From Streptomyces lincolnensis (lineage in GTDB: Bacteria; Actinomycetota; Actinomycetes; Streptomycetales; Streptomycetaceae): a DNA stretch of 64,000 nucleotides. Positions 1-7,643 of the stretch are shown in pieces (position 1 is the stretch's first letter; the number at the start of each line of letters is the position of its first letter). The DNA lies in contig NZ_JAIHON010000004.1 of assembly GCF_021173675.1 (NCBI RefSeq), positions 558,001 through 622,000 on the forward strand. The letters are read 5' to 3'. The notes under the pieces were generated by a model. That model was not told where the DNA came from and ran no database searches. It worked only from the letters and a program-made list of their open reading frames with translations. The translations under genes and the position numbers were made by a program.

Positions 1-1
1 G

Positions 2-727
2 GCCGGGGTGGCGGCGCTGCTGGCGACCTACCTCGCCTACAGGCTCACCGCACGCGCCCGCGAGAAGTCGGTGACCAGGGGCTTCCGGGCCGGACAGATC
101 GCCTCCGCCTCGCTGGTCTCGCTCGCGCACGGCACGAACGACGCCCAGAAGACCATGGGCGTCATCACGCTGACCCTGATCTCGGCGGGCGCACTCGGCC
201 ATGACGCCGGCCCGCCGGTGTGGGTGATCGCGTCCGCGGGTCTGGCCATCGGCCTGGGCACCTACCTGGGCGGCTGGCGGATCATCCGCACCATGGGCAA
301 GGGCCTCACCGAGATCCAGTCGCCCCAGGGCTTCGCCGCCGAGACCGCCTCCACCACGGTCATCCTGACCTCCGCCCACCTCGGCTTCGCCCTGTCCACC
401 ACCCAGGTCGCCTCGGGCAGCATCCTCGGCGCGGGCCTCGGCCGGCGCCTCGCGGAGGTCCGCTGGGGCGTCGCGGGCAAGATGGTCGTCGCCTGGCTGA
501 TCACGCTGCCGGCCGCGGCGCTGGTCGGCGGTGTCTCCGCGAGCGTGGTCGTCAACGGCGGGGACCTCGGCACCATCGTGGTCGCGCTGGTCGGCGCGGC
601 CGTAGCCGCGGGCATCGTCGTCCTCTCCCGGCGCAACCCGGTGAGCGCCAACAACGTCAACGACGCCCACGAAGTCGCCATCCGCGCCACCACGCCGGCC
701 GACGCCGACGTCCGTACGGCCGCCTGA
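2..727 (+). CDS. Inorganic phosphate transporter, PiT family (C-terminal part)
   Basis: The reading frame is open from the window edge, so the true start lies upstream and only the C-terminal 240 or so residues are visible. Motifs near the start (SLAHGTNDAQKTMGVITL) are the conserved C-terminal PiT signature, with the GxNDAQK-type sequence that lines the transport path. Several hydrophobic segments follow, then a polar tail. PiT proteins are inner-membrane, cation-coupled low-affinity phosphate importers. A small membrane protein gene begins 17 bp downstream and a polyphosphate kinase follows, so the three probably form a phosphate/polyphosphate unit. Confidence in the family is high; the exact paralogue cannot be named from a fragment. 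Confidence 0.93.
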   Translation, partial: AGVAALLATYLAYRLTARAREKSVTRGFRAGQIASASLVSLAHGTNDAQKTMGVITLTLISAGALGHDAGPPVWVIASAGLAIGLGTYLGGWRIIRTMGKGLTEIQSPQGFAAETASTTVILTSAHLGFALSTTQVASGSILGAGLGRRLAEVRWGVAGKMVVAWLITLPAAALVGGVSASVVVNGGDLGTIVVALVGAAVAAGIVVLSRRNPVSANNVNDAHEVAIRATTPADADVRTAA

Positions 728-744
728 GCCAAGGGAGTTCACAC

Positions 745-1005
745 ATGAGCCTCGACTGGACCGCACTCGGCCAGGTCACCGCGGTGAGCATCGGCGTCAC
801 CGTCGCCGTGGTCGTCGTCTTCGCCCTCGGCGTCCTCGGCCTCGGCCGCCTCGAAGGGGCGCGCGAGCAGGAGGCCACTGGGGAGGGCGGCGGGGAGGGC
901 GGCGGCACCTCCGCCCTCGGCTTCGCGCAGGCCACCCTCTGCTTCGCCGCGTGCGCCGCGGTGGTGGCGTACGGCATCTACCTGATCGTGCCGCAGTTCC
1001 ACTGA
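745..1005 (+). CDS. Small membrane protein downstream of PiT transporter
   Basis: An 86-residue protein with two predicted membrane helices (about residues 8-30 and 58-80) separated by a Glu/Gly-rich loop containing two EGGGEGG-like stretches. The ATG at 745 has AAGGGAG about 8 bases upstream. It sits 17 bp after the phosphate transporter stop and 32 bp before the polyphosphate kinase start, so cotranscription is likely. Small proteins of this kind commonly follow actinobacterial PiT genes, but I know of no defined function. A role in modulating the transporter is only inference from position. Confidence 0.75.
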   Translation: MSLDWTALGQVTAVSIGVTVAVVVVFALGVLGLGRLEGAREQEATGEGGGEGGGTSALGFAQATLCFAACAAVVAYGIYLIVPQFH

Positions 1006-1037
1006 CCGGAAGTCCACTGACCGGAAGGCAGGGCCAG

Positions 1038-1937
1038 ATGGCGACCTCACCCTTGTTGTCCGAGCTGACCGACCTGCGGGTCGACTACAGCGACCACGAC
1101 GACCCCGTCCTCGTCCGGCCGGACGGCAGCCCGGTCGACACCTGGCGGGAGAACTACCCGTATCCGCACCGCATGCAGCGCGCGGAGTACGACCTGCACA
1201 AACGGCTCCAGCAGATCGAGCTGCTGAAGCTCCAGAGCTGGATCAAGGAGACCGGGCGCCGGCTGGTCATAGTGTTCGAGGGCCGGGACGCGGCCGGCAA
1301 GGGCGGCACCATCAAGCGGTTCACCGAGCACCTCAACCCGCGCGGCGCCCGGGTGGTGGCCCTGGAGAAGCCGACCGAGCGCGAGCGCGGCCAGTGGTAC
1401 TTCCAGCGGTACGTCGAACACCTGCCGACCGCCGGCGAGATCGTGCTCTTCGACCGGTCCTGGTACAACCGGGCCGGCGTCGAACGGGTCATGGGCTTCT
1501 GCACCGACGACGAGTACCAGCGCTTCACGCGCCAGGCGCCGCTGTTCGAGCGGATGCTCGTGGACGACGGCGTCGACCTGGTGAAGTTCTGGTTCTCGGT
1601 CTCGCAGGGCGAGCAGCGCACCCGCTTCACGATCCGCCGGATCGACCCCGTACGGCAGTGGAAGCTCAGCCCGATGGATCTGGCCTCGCTGGACCGCTGG
1701 GACGACTACACCGCCGCCAAGGTCGCCATGTTCCGGGCGACGGACACCGAGTACGCGCCCTGGACCGTGGTCAAGAGCAACGACAAGAAGCGGGCCCGCG
1801 TCGAGGCCATGCGCAGTGTGCTGGCACGCTTCGACTACTCCGACAAGGACGAGGAGGTCGTCGGCGTCCCCGACCCCCGGATCGTGGGCGCGGCGGCGGG
1901 GCTGCTGGAGGCGGGGGAGGACGACACGGGGAGTTGA
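1038..1937 (+). CDS. ppk2: Polyphosphate kinase 2 (PPK2 family)
   Basis: A 299-residue PPK2 family protein. Walker A is visible as FEGRDAAGKGGTIKRF (about residues 75-90) and the Walker B/lid region as LFDRSWYNRAGVERVMGF (about 136-153). The length fits single-domain PPK2 enzymes, which transfer phosphate between polyphosphate and nucleoside di- or monophosphates in the cytoplasm. The ATG at 1038 is preceded by GGAAGGCAGGG. A longer open frame reaches back to 951 but runs through the upstream gene and lacks family similarity. Its position behind a phosphate transporter suggests it uses or builds polyphosphate when phosphate is plentiful. The preferred nucleotide (ADP, GDP or AMP) cannot be read from the sequence with confidence. 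Confidence 0.95.
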   Translation: MATSPLLSELTDLRVDYSDHDDPVLVRPDGSPVDTWRENYPYPHRMQRAEYDLHKRLQQIELLKLQSWIKETGRRLVIVFEGRDAAGKGGTIKRFTEHLNPRGARVVALEKPTERERGQWYFQRYVEHLPTAGEIVLFDRSWYNRAGVERVMGFCTDDEYQRFTRQAPLFERMLVDDGVDLVKFWFSVSQGEQRTRFTIRRIDPVRQWKLSPMDLASLDRWDDYTAAKVAMFRATDTEYAPWTVVKSNDKKRARVEAMRSVLARFDYSDKDEEVVGVPDPRIVGAAAGLLEAGEDDTGS

Positions 1938-1997
1938 CGGCCGGGCCGGCTCACCCCTCCGTCGGGCCGGATCACCCCTCCATGGGGCCTGTGCGGG

Positions 1998-2222
1998 TCA
2001 CCCCTCCATGGTGTCTCTGATCTGCTCCCGCAGCATCGTCTGTTCGCGGGCGCTCAGCGAGGCGCCCTCGACGGCATGGACGGCCCACGGTGTCCCGCAC
2101 GGGCCCTCGTGGCCCGGGTCCGGGCACAGGACGTCCACGAACCGGTCGGTGAGCGCCTCCACCTCGTCCGGCGTGGCCTCCAGGGCGATGACGACCTTCC
2201 ACAGCCCGGATGTCTCAGTCAT
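1998..2222 (-). CDS. Small hypothetical protein (74 aa)
   Basis: I do not recognise a named family. The 74-residue protein starts MTETSGLWKVVIALEATPDE; the N-terminal half could form a beta-alpha fold resembling a small ferredoxin-like or ACT-like unit. The middle carries two cysteines in a short acidic segment (VLCPDPGHEGPCGTPW), and the C-terminus is helical. ATG at 2222 is preferred over an upstream in-frame ATG because the extension is short and poorly conserved in composition. The stop codon lies inside a run of three copies of TCACCCCTCC (1951, 1972, 1998). It is read away from sodN and separated from it by a strong hairpin, so it is probably expressed on its own. Confidence 0.6.
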   Translation of the reverse strand: MTETSGLWKVVIALEATPDEVEALTDRFVDVLCPDPGHEGPCGTPWAVHAVEGASLSAREQTMLREQIRDTMEG

Positions 2223-2248
2223 GCGCGGATCATGCCACGAGCGGCACA

Positions 2249-2288
2249 CCGAAGGGGCCCGGCCGACGTATCGGCCGGGCCCCTTCGG
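2249..2288 (-). terminator. sodN terminator hairpin
   Basis: Perfect 18-bp stem (2249-2266 with 2271-2288) closed by a 4-base loop CGTA, lying 57 bp beyond the sodN stop codon. No long T tract follows, as is usual in Streptomyces. It would end sodN transcripts before the small hypothetical gene and would form the stable 3' end of a sodN 3'-UTR RNA. Confidence 0.85.
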
Positions 2289-2345
2289 ACGCCCGTGGAC
2301 CTGCGATGGTGCACCGACCGCGGGTCGGAGCGAACAGCCCCTGGA
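2249..2345 (-). ncRNA. Candidate sodN 3'-UTR-derived sRNA (s-SodF-like)
   Basis: The 97 nt between the sodN stop codon and the base of the terminator hairpin have the size and position of s-SodF. That RNA of about 90 nt in S. coelicolor is processed from the sodN 3' UTR and pairs near the ribosome binding site of sodF, the iron superoxide dismutase mRNA. What is seen here is only the architecture: a single-stranded stretch of about 57 nt followed by a very stable hairpin. The sodF target is not in this window, so complementarity could not be tested. Confidence 0.4.
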
Positions 2346-2741
2346 TCAGGCCTTCTTGGTCTCCCAGAAGATCTTGTCGATCTGGGCGATGTAGTCCAGG
2401 GCCTTCTGGCCCGTGGCCGGGTCGGTCGAACCCTTGGCGGCCGAGAGGGCCTTGAGGGCGTCGTTGACCAGCTGGTGCAGCTCCGGGTACTTCTCGAAGT
2501 GCGGCGGCTTGAAGTAGTCGCTCCACAGCACGGAGACGTGGTGCTTGGCCAGCTCGGCGCGCTGCTCCTTGATGACGGTGGCGCGCGCCTGGAAGTGCGG
2601 GTCGTCGTTGCCGGCCATCTTCTCCTGGACAGCCTTGACCGACTCCGCCTCGATGCGGGCCTGGGCCGGGTCGTACACGCCGCACGGGAGGTCGCAGTGG
2701 GCGCTGACCTTTACCTTGGGGGCGAACAGGCGGGAAAGCAT
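2346..2741 (-). CDS. sodN: Nickel superoxide dismutase precursor
   Basis: A 131-residue protein, exactly the usual NiSOD precursor length. A 14-residue leader (MLSRLFAPKVKVSA) precedes the nickel hook HCDLPCGVYDP. After cleavage His1, Cys2 and Cys6 would bind nickel and catalyse superoxide dismutation in the cytoplasm as a homohexamer of four-helix bundles. The frame is open further upstream to 2975, but the ATG at 2741 reproduces the canonical leader and is preceded by an AAGGA-type ribosome site. The maturation protease gene sodX is divergent, 145 bp away. In Streptomyces sodN is expressed when nickel is sufficient, reciprocally to sodF under Nur control; I could not identify a Nur box by eye. 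Confidence 0.97.
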   Translation of the reverse strand: MLSRLFAPKVKVSAHCDLPCGVYDPAQARIEAESVKAVQEKMAGNDDPHFQARATVIKEQRAELAKHHVSVLWSDYFKPPHFEKYPELHQLVNDALKALSAAKGSTDPATGQKALDYIAQIDKIFWETKKA

Positions 2742-2886
2742 GGAGCAGTCCTTCCTCGTGATCGTCTTCTCAGGTGCGACATTACTCCCCGGGAGAGGGG
2801 TTTTCGCGAGTGCCCCCATGGGCTTAGGACAAAAGTCCGGGGTGAGACTGAGACTGGTGGATGAACGGACCGGGGAGGTGCCGGAG

Positions 2887-3321
2887 ATGCCGGAGCTGTC
2901 GCAGGAGACCGAGCGCAGGGGGGCCCTGCTGCCGTTCGGGCCGGCGGAGGTGACCGGACCGTCCATGGTGCCCACGCTGCATCACGGGGACCGGCTCCTG
3001 GTGCAGTGGGGGGCCAGGGTCGGGCCGGGTGACGTGGTCGTGCTGCGTCATCCCTTCCAGCAGGACCTGCTGGTCGTCAAGCGGGCCACCGAACGCCGTG
3101 AGGGCGGCTGGTGGGTGCTCGGGGACAACGCGTACGCCGGTGGCGACAGCACGGACTACGGCGTCGTGCCCGACGAACTGGTGCTGGGCAAGGTCCGCTT
3201 CCGTTACCGGCCGCGCCGGCCGGATCAGCGCTCGCTGTTCGCGGTGGTGCGCTGGGCGCTGTCGGCCGCCAGGCCCGTGCTCTGCGACCGGTCGGCCTCC
3301 AGGCGTTTGCGGGCGCGGTAG
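2887..3321 (+). CDS. sodX: NiSOD maturation protease SodX
   Basis: A 144-residue S26-type signal-peptidase-like protein. The nucleophile serine is in GPSMVPTL (about residues 24-31), the general-base lysine in LLVVKRA (about 67-73), and the conserved LGDNAYAGGDSTDYG motif follows. It is known to remove the NiSOD leader so that the hook can bind nickel. ATG at 2887 matches the typical MPELSQE start; in-frame starts at 2817 or 2841 would add an unsupported extension. There is no membrane anchor, consistent with cytoplasmic action on SodN. The last 97 bp overlap, tail to tail, the end of the CGNR regulator gene on the other strand. Confidence 0.95.
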   Translation: MPELSQETERRGALLPFGPAEVTGPSMVPTLHHGDRLLVQWGARVGPGDVVVLRHPFQQDLLVVKRATERREGGWWVLGDNAYAGGDSTDYGVVPDELVLGKVRFRYRPRRPDQRSLFAVVRWALSAARPVLCDRSASRRLRAR

Positions 3322-3854
3322 GCGGCCACGTTGGCGCGGGTGGCGCAGCGGTCGGAGCAGTAGCGCCGGGAGCGGTTGGTCGAGGTGTCCAGGTAGGCGT
3401 TGCGGCACGGCGGTGCCTCGCACAGGCCGAGGCGGTCCACGCCGTACTCCGTCAGGTGGAAGGCCAGGCCCATCGCCGCGATCGCCGCGTAGCCCGCGGT
3501 CGCGTTCGACGGGTGGTCCGCCAGGTGCATGTGCCACAGCGGGCGGCCGTCGTCGTCCCGGAAGTCGTGTCCGGAGATCTGCGGGCTGACCGGGAACTCC
3601 AGGAGGAGGGAGTTCAACAGGTCCACGGCGAGCGTCTCGTCGCCGCCGTCCGCCGCCTCGAAGACCGCGCGCAGCCGACCGCGGACCGAGCGGAACCGGG
3701 TCACGTCCGCCTCGGTGGCGCGCCGGGCCGCCGAGGAGTTGCCGCCGAACAGATCGCGGACGGCCTCGACCGAGGTCAGCGTGTCCTTGCCCCGCGCCGG
3801 TTCCTCGCTGTTGACGAGACGTACCGCGTAGTCCGAGTAATAGGCCAGTTCCAC
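3225..3854 (-). CDS. CGNR zinc-finger / ABATE-domain regulator
   Basis: A 209-residue protein with an N-terminal ABATE-like domain (about 1-130, including DYAVRLVN and LLNSLLLEFP) and a C-terminal zinc finger. The finger contains LGLCEAPPCRNAYLDTS and RRYCSDRCATRANVAAYRARK; the four cysteines and the basic tail are intact. Such proteins are predicted stress-type transcription regulators, with the N-terminal domain sensing a ligand. The 3' 97 bp are shared with sodX on the opposite strand, so the last 32 or so residues are encoded antisense to a protease gene; the finger itself lies just before or at the edge of the overlap. The gene is divergent from a methyltransferase gene with a 100-bp gap. 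Confidence 0.88.
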   Translation of the reverse strand: MELAYYSDYAVRLVNSEEPARGKDTLTSVEAVRDLFGGNSSAARRATEADVTRFRSVRGRLRAVFEAADGGDETLAVDLLNSLLLEFPVSPQISGHDFRDDDGRPLWHMHLADHPSNATAGYAAIAAMGLAFHLTEYGVDRLGLCEAPPCRNAYLDTSTNRSRRYCSDRCATRANVAAYRARKRLEADRSQSTGLAADSAQRTTANSER

Positions 3855-3954
3855 TTGTAGTCCTTACGGAGGCGTTCTATGGTCGTGGTGCGGTCGGAGT
3901 AACAGCCGGTCGTGCATCCAGGGTATTACGTGACGTACGCGATGGAGGGGCTCG

Positions 3955-4725
3955 ATGACGGACACCGACCTCACGACGGCGGGAACCGACTGGCGGGCGT
4001 GGCAGGAGAGCTGGGACCGCCAGCAGGAGTGGTACATGCCCGACCGGGAGGAGCGCTTCCGGATCATGCTCGACATGGTCGAGGCCCTCGTCGGCACCGC
4101 CCCGCGCGTCCTCGACCTCGCCTGCGGCACCGGCAGCATCACCGCCCGCCTGTTCGACCGCTTCCCCCGGGCCACCAGCACCGGCGTCGACCTCGACCCG
4201 GCCCTCCTCGCCGTCGCCGAGGGCACCTTCGCGGACGACCGCCGCGTCACCTTCGTCACCGCCGACCTCAAGGACCCCGACTGGCCCTCGAAGCTGCCGT
4301 ACGACTCCTACGACGCCGTCCTGACCGCCACGGCCCTGCACTGGCTCCACAGCGAACCCCTCGCGGCCCTCTACGGTCAGGTCGCGGAACTCCTCCGCGA
4401 CGGCGGTGTCTTCATGAACGCGGACCACATGATCGACGACAGCACCCCCCGGATCAACGCGGCCGAGCGCGCCCTGCGGCACGCCCGCATGGATCAGGCC
4501 AAGGGCGACGGCACCCTCGACTGGGCCGAGTGGTGGAAGCTCGCCGCCGCGGACCCCGTCCTCGCCGGACCGACCGCCCGCCGCTTCGAGATCTACGGAG
4601 AGCACGCCGACGGTGAGATGCCGTCCCCCGCCTGGCACGCGCGCGTGCTGCGCGAGAAGGGGTTCGGGGAGGCACGGCCGGTGTGGTGCTCGCCCTCGGA
4701 CACGCTGCTGCTGGCGCTGAAGTAG
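3955..4725 (+). CDS. Class I SAM-dependent methyltransferase
   Basis: A 256-residue protein with the Rossmann-like methyltransferase fold. Motif I is VLDLACGTGSITARL (about residues 52-66), motif II the acidic end STGVDLDPALLAVA, and the post-II region TADLKDPDWP. The motif IV region reads YDAVLTATALHWL, like small-molecule methyltransferases of the ubiE/Tam (trans-aconitate) type. ATG at 3955 follows GGAGGGGC about 6 bases upstream. The acceptor substrate cannot be deduced. It is divergent from the CGNR regulator gene, which could plausibly control it, and is followed by a strong hairpin. Confidence 0.9.
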   Translation: MTDTDLTTAGTDWRAWQESWDRQQEWYMPDREERFRIMLDMVEALVGTAPRVLDLACGTGSITARLFDRFPRATSTGVDLDPALLAVAEGTFADDRRVTFVTADLKDPDWPSKLPYDSYDAVLTATALHWLHSEPLAALYGQVAELLRDGGVFMNADHMIDDSTPRINAAERALRHARMDQAKGDGTLDWAEWWKLAAADPVLAGPTARRFEIYGEHADGEMPSPAWHARVLREKGFGEARPVWCSPSDTLLLALK

Positions 4726-4742
4726 GGCATCGGGGACGGGCA

Positions 4743-4773
4743 CCAGGGCGGCACGGACTCCGTGCCGCCCTGG
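4743..4773 (+). terminator. Hairpin after methyltransferase gene
   Basis: Perfect 14-bp GC-rich stem (4743-4756 with 4760-4773) with a 3-base loop, 17 bp after the methyltransferase stop and followed by GGCGGCTTTACG. It is a probable factor-independent terminator. Confidence 0.75.
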
Positions 4774-5009
4774 CGGCTTTACGTCAACCACCGCGGGAGC
4801 CCCATGAATCCCTTGAGCCCCTGCTGACCCGAGGCTACGTTTGCGGCCGCGTCCAGGGGATCTCGACCGCTCCGCATGGCGCACACAGTCAGCGACCGGG
4901 GGCGATCGTCGCTGCGGGGGAGAGTTTCGTCATGCCGCGACGACGTCGGCTTCTCGCGCATGCCATGACCGCGCCCGCGTGCTGCGCTCCCCTCCTGAAG
5001 GGAAACAGA

Positions 5010-5474
5010 GTGAGACGCAAGATTCCTGCCCTCGCGGCAGCAGCGGTGGCACTGGGGCTTGGTATGTCCACCCCGGCCCAGGCGAACACCGGGTTCGAGA
5101 ACCAGACGAGCCCCGAGGCCTGCTCGAAGTCCCAGGCGGCATCGGACTTCAAGTACGCGATCTACTACAACTCCAACTACGGCGGTGCCTACCGGAACAT
5201 CGGCTATAGCGTCTGGGACTTCGCCGACGAGCGCGTCGGCGGCGCCCCGCAGGGCGGCACCCAGCCGCTGAACTTCTGCCACGGCGGAAACGGCCAGGGC
5301 CAGGGCATCAAGAACAACGCCGCGTCGGTGAAGAACAAGCACACCACCTACTACGCCGTGACGTACTACAACAGCGGCTACAAGGGCTCCGCGGACTGGA
5401 CCAGCCCCCGTGGGCAGAACAACCTCTCGGTGACGAAGAACGAGAACGCCTCCTTCGCCTGGCAGACCCTCTGA
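5010..5474 (+). CDS. Secreted small protein of unknown function
   Basis: A GTG at 5010 preceded by GAAGGGAAA gives 154 residues with a clear Sec signal peptide: basic MRRK, a hydrophobic core IPALAAAAVALGLGM, and probable cleavage after AQA near residue 24. The mature protein is rich in Tyr, Asn and Gly (YYNSNYGGAYRNIGY, TYYAVTYYNSGYKGS) with two cysteines (SPEACSKS and NFCHGG) that could form one disulfide. I do not recognise the family with certainty; it has the look of small beta-rich extracellular proteins or peptidase inhibitors. Upstream in-frame starts would bury the signal peptide. A hairpin follows directly, so it is monocistronic although the efflux-type operon begins 73 bp later. 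Confidence 0.75.
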   Translation: MRRKIPALAAAAVALGLGMSTPAQANTGFENQTSPEACSKSQAASDFKYAIYYNSNYGGAYRNIGYSVWDFADERVGGAPQGGTQPLNFCHGGNGQGQGIKNNAASVKNKHTTYYAVTYYNSGYKGSADWTSPRGQNNLSVTKNENASFAWQTL

Positions 5475-5484
5475 CCTGCCCCTG

Positions 5485-5518
5485 GACCGCTGCCGCGCCC
5501 CGACGGGCGGCAGCGGTC
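5485..5518 (+). terminator. Hairpin after secreted-protein gene
   Basis: Perfect 12-bp stem (5485-5496 with 5507-5518) followed by ACGCCCTTTTCC. Being 10 bp after the stop codon, it is a likely terminator or a partial attenuator before the lipoprotein operon that starts at 5548. Confidence 0.75.
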
Positions 5519-5547
5519 ACGCCCTTTTCCGACAGCGGGAACATGGA

Positions 5548-6459
5548 ATGCTGAGAAGAATCAAGCGCACAGGCCTCGGGGCGCTCGTGGCCGCCGTATC
5601 GGTGCTGTCGGCCACCGGCTGTTCGGCCGACGGAGCGGGGGACCACACGATCGCCACCCCGGAACCGACCCTTCCGTTCGACGCCGCCGACCCCGCCACC
5701 TGGGTCCTGCCCATCGAGGGCTACCTGCCCTCGGACAGCGAGCGGAAGCAGGTCTCGCAGGCGCGCAAGGCGGTCGCCGGCGACTGCATGAGGCGATTCG
5801 GCCTCACCTGGCAGCCCGCCCCGGACCTGCCGCGCCTGGGCCCCAAGACCCTCGTCGACTGGCGCTACGGCATCCACGACATGGCGCTCGCCGAGGAGCG
5901 CGGATACAAGCCGGCCGCCGCGGAGCAGGAGGCCTACGACCGGGCCGCCGACGTCGGCGCCCTGGACCGCACGTCGCAGACGGGACCGGACACGCGGGTG
6001 CTGCAAGGCGGCATCAAGGAGGTGGGCGGCAGGCCCGTCCCCGCCGGAGGCTGCCTCGGCGAGGCCGAGCGGAAGGTCTCCTCCCACGCCTTCGACACCA
6101 CGCTCGCCCAGACCATCAGCAACGAGGCCTTCGCGGAGTCCCAACGCAGTCCCGAGGTCGTGAAGGCGTTCAAGGCCTGGTCGACCTGCATGAAGGCGAG
6201 CGGATTCGCCTACGAGCGGCCGCTGGACGCGAGTGACGATCCCCGGTTCGGCTCCCAGGAGGTCACCCCGCTGGAGATCAGGACGGCGACCGCCGACATC
6301 TCCTGCCGGGACCGGAGCGATGTCGCCAAGGTCTGGTTCGACGCCGAGGTCGTCATCCAGCGCGAGAAGATCGAGGCACACGCCGAGCGGCTGAACAAGG
6401 AACGCACGTCCCTGGACGAGGCCGTGAAGAAGGCCGCCGACGTCGTGGCCGGCGTCTGA
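5548..6459 (+). CDS. Lipoprotein, first gene of MacAB-like export operon
   Basis: A 303-residue predicted lipoprotein: signal peptide MLRRIKRTGLGALVAAVSVL and lipobox SATGC with the lipidated cysteine near residue 26. The remainder is hydrophilic, rich in Ala, Glu and Lys, and largely helical, with conserved-looking CMRRFG and CMKAS segments and a charged C-terminal helix. I do not recognise a named domain. Its stop overlaps the next start (TGATG), and the following three genes encode an adaptor, an ATPase and a FtsX-type permease, so it probably acts outside the membrane with that transporter, as a substrate receptor or envelope anchor. That role is inference from the operon. Confidence 0.8.
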   Translation: MLRRIKRTGLGALVAAVSVLSATGCSADGAGDHTIATPEPTLPFDAADPATWVLPIEGYLPSDSERKQVSQARKAVAGDCMRRFGLTWQPAPDLPRLGPKTLVDWRYGIHDMALAEERGYKPAAAEQEAYDRAADVGALDRTSQTGPDTRVLQGGIKEVGGRPVPAGGCLGEAERKVSSHAFDTTLAQTISNEAFAESQRSPEVVKAFKAWSTCMKASGFAYERPLDASDDPRFGSQEVTPLEIRTATADISCRDRSDVAKVWFDAEVVIQREKIEAHAERLNKERTSLDEAVKKAADVVAGV

Positions 6460-7643
6460 TGAGCGGCCTCGTACGCCGTCGGCGGGCCCTCGGCCTCCTG
6501 GTCACGGCCTGCTTCGTGTGCACCGGTGCCGGGGTGGGGTCGGCGCTGGTCGTCAAGTCGCCCGCGCAGGCCGCCGCGGACACGGCACCACCGCCGGCGT
6601 CCGTCCTGACGGCGGCGGTCGAGCGGCGGGTGATCTCCCAGTCCCTGATCACCCGGGGAGAGGTCACCGCCTCCCAGCACGTCGACGTCTCCGCCGGACC
6701 ACAGGCGGACAAGGACATCGGCCGCTCCGTGGTGACCAAGGTCGAGGCGGACCCGGGGCAGAGGATCAACGCCGGGCAGGTCCTGCTGGAGGTGTCCGGA
6801 CGTCCGCTGTTCGTCCTCAAGGGGGCGCTGCCCGCCTACCGCGACCTCGCCCGGGGCAAGCGCGGGGAGGACGTGGCCCAGGCGCAGGCCGCGCTGCGGG
6901 CGGCCGGCCATCCCACGGGGACCGACCCCTCCGGTGTCTTCGGCGCCGGCACGGAGAAGGCCGTGGCCTCCTTCTACCGTTCCATCGGGTACGAAGCGCC
7001 CACCGCCGAGGCGCCGGCGACGAGGGCGGCGTCCGCCGGTCCCGTCCTGCCGATCTCGGAGGTGGTGTTCGTACGGTCCTTCCCCGCCCGCGTCGACGAC
7101 GTGCGCGCCAAGGTCGGCGACGAGGCCGGGGAGGGCCTGATGTCCCTGTCGGCCGGCGCGCTGACCGTCGAGGCGGCCGTGACCCTGCAGCAGAAGGGGA
7201 TGATCCGCTCGGGCCAGGAAGTGCGCGTCCACTCGGAGACGACAGGACGCCAGTTCACCGGAACGGTGACATCCGTGGGCAAGGAGACCGACCCGGCGAA
7301 GGACGGCGGCCAGGACACCGGGGCGGAGAAGTACACCGTCGAGGTCACCCCGTCCAAGCCGCTGCCGAGCGAACTGAACGGCGAGAACGTGCAGGTGACG
7401 GTCGTGGCCGCCTCCTCGAAGGGCAAGGTCCTCGCCGTGCCCTCGTCGGCCGTGTCCACCGGCGCCGACGGTCTCACCAGCGTCACCGAGCGCGAGGACG
7501 GCAGGGAACGCCGGATTCCCGTCACCGTCGGCGTGTCCGGGGACGGGTTCGTCCAGGTGACCCCGCGCGAGGGGACGCGACTGGAGGCCGGCGCCGAGGT
7601 GGTCGTAGGAGTGCAGCCGCGAGCGGCGGTGGGCGGGCCGTGA
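6459..7643 (+). CDS. HlyD/MacA-like adaptor with peptidoglycan-binding domain
   Basis: A 394-residue protein with a single N-terminal membrane segment (ALGLLVTACFVCTGAGVG, residues 9-26). A barrel/lipoyl-like adaptor region follows (VISQSLITRGEVTA onward). A peptidoglycan-binding-1 domain is inserted at about 130-170 (GKRGEDVAQAQAALRAAGHP, FGAGTEKAVASFYRSIGY), then comes a C-terminal beta-barrel/membrane-proximal region (VQQ-type VQVTPREGTRLEAGAEVVVG). Proteins of this build are the periplasmic-adaptor equivalents of MacAB-type exporters in Gram-positive bacteria, where the wall-binding domain replaces an outer-membrane partner. It overlaps both neighbours by 1-4 bp, which implies tight translational coupling. 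The substrate is unknown. Confidence 0.88.
   Translation: MSGLVRRRRALGLLVTACFVCTGAGVGSALVVKSPAQAAADTAPPPASVLTAAVERRVISQSLITRGEVTASQHVDVSAGPQADKDIGRSVVTKVEADPGQRINAGQVLLEVSGRPLFVLKGALPAYRDLARGKRGEDVAQAQAALRAAGHPTGTDPSGVFGAGTEKAVASFYRSIGYEAPTAEAPATRAASAGPVLPISEVVFVRSFPARVDDVRAKVGDEAGEGLMSLSAGALTVEAAVTLQQKGMIRSGQEVRVHSETTGRQFTGTVTSVGKETDPAKDGGQDTGAEKYTVEVTPSKPLPSELNGENVQVTVVAASSKGKVLAVPSSAVSTGADGLTSVTEREDGRERRIPVTVGVSGDGFVQVTPREGTRLEAGAEVVVGVQPRAAVGGP

Noticed and set aside
1951..2007. Three copies of TCACCCCTCC after the polyphosphate kinase gene
   Set aside because: Irregular spacing (21 and 26 bp) and partial coding overlap with the small hypothetical gene; too short to call a CRISPR-like or operator array.
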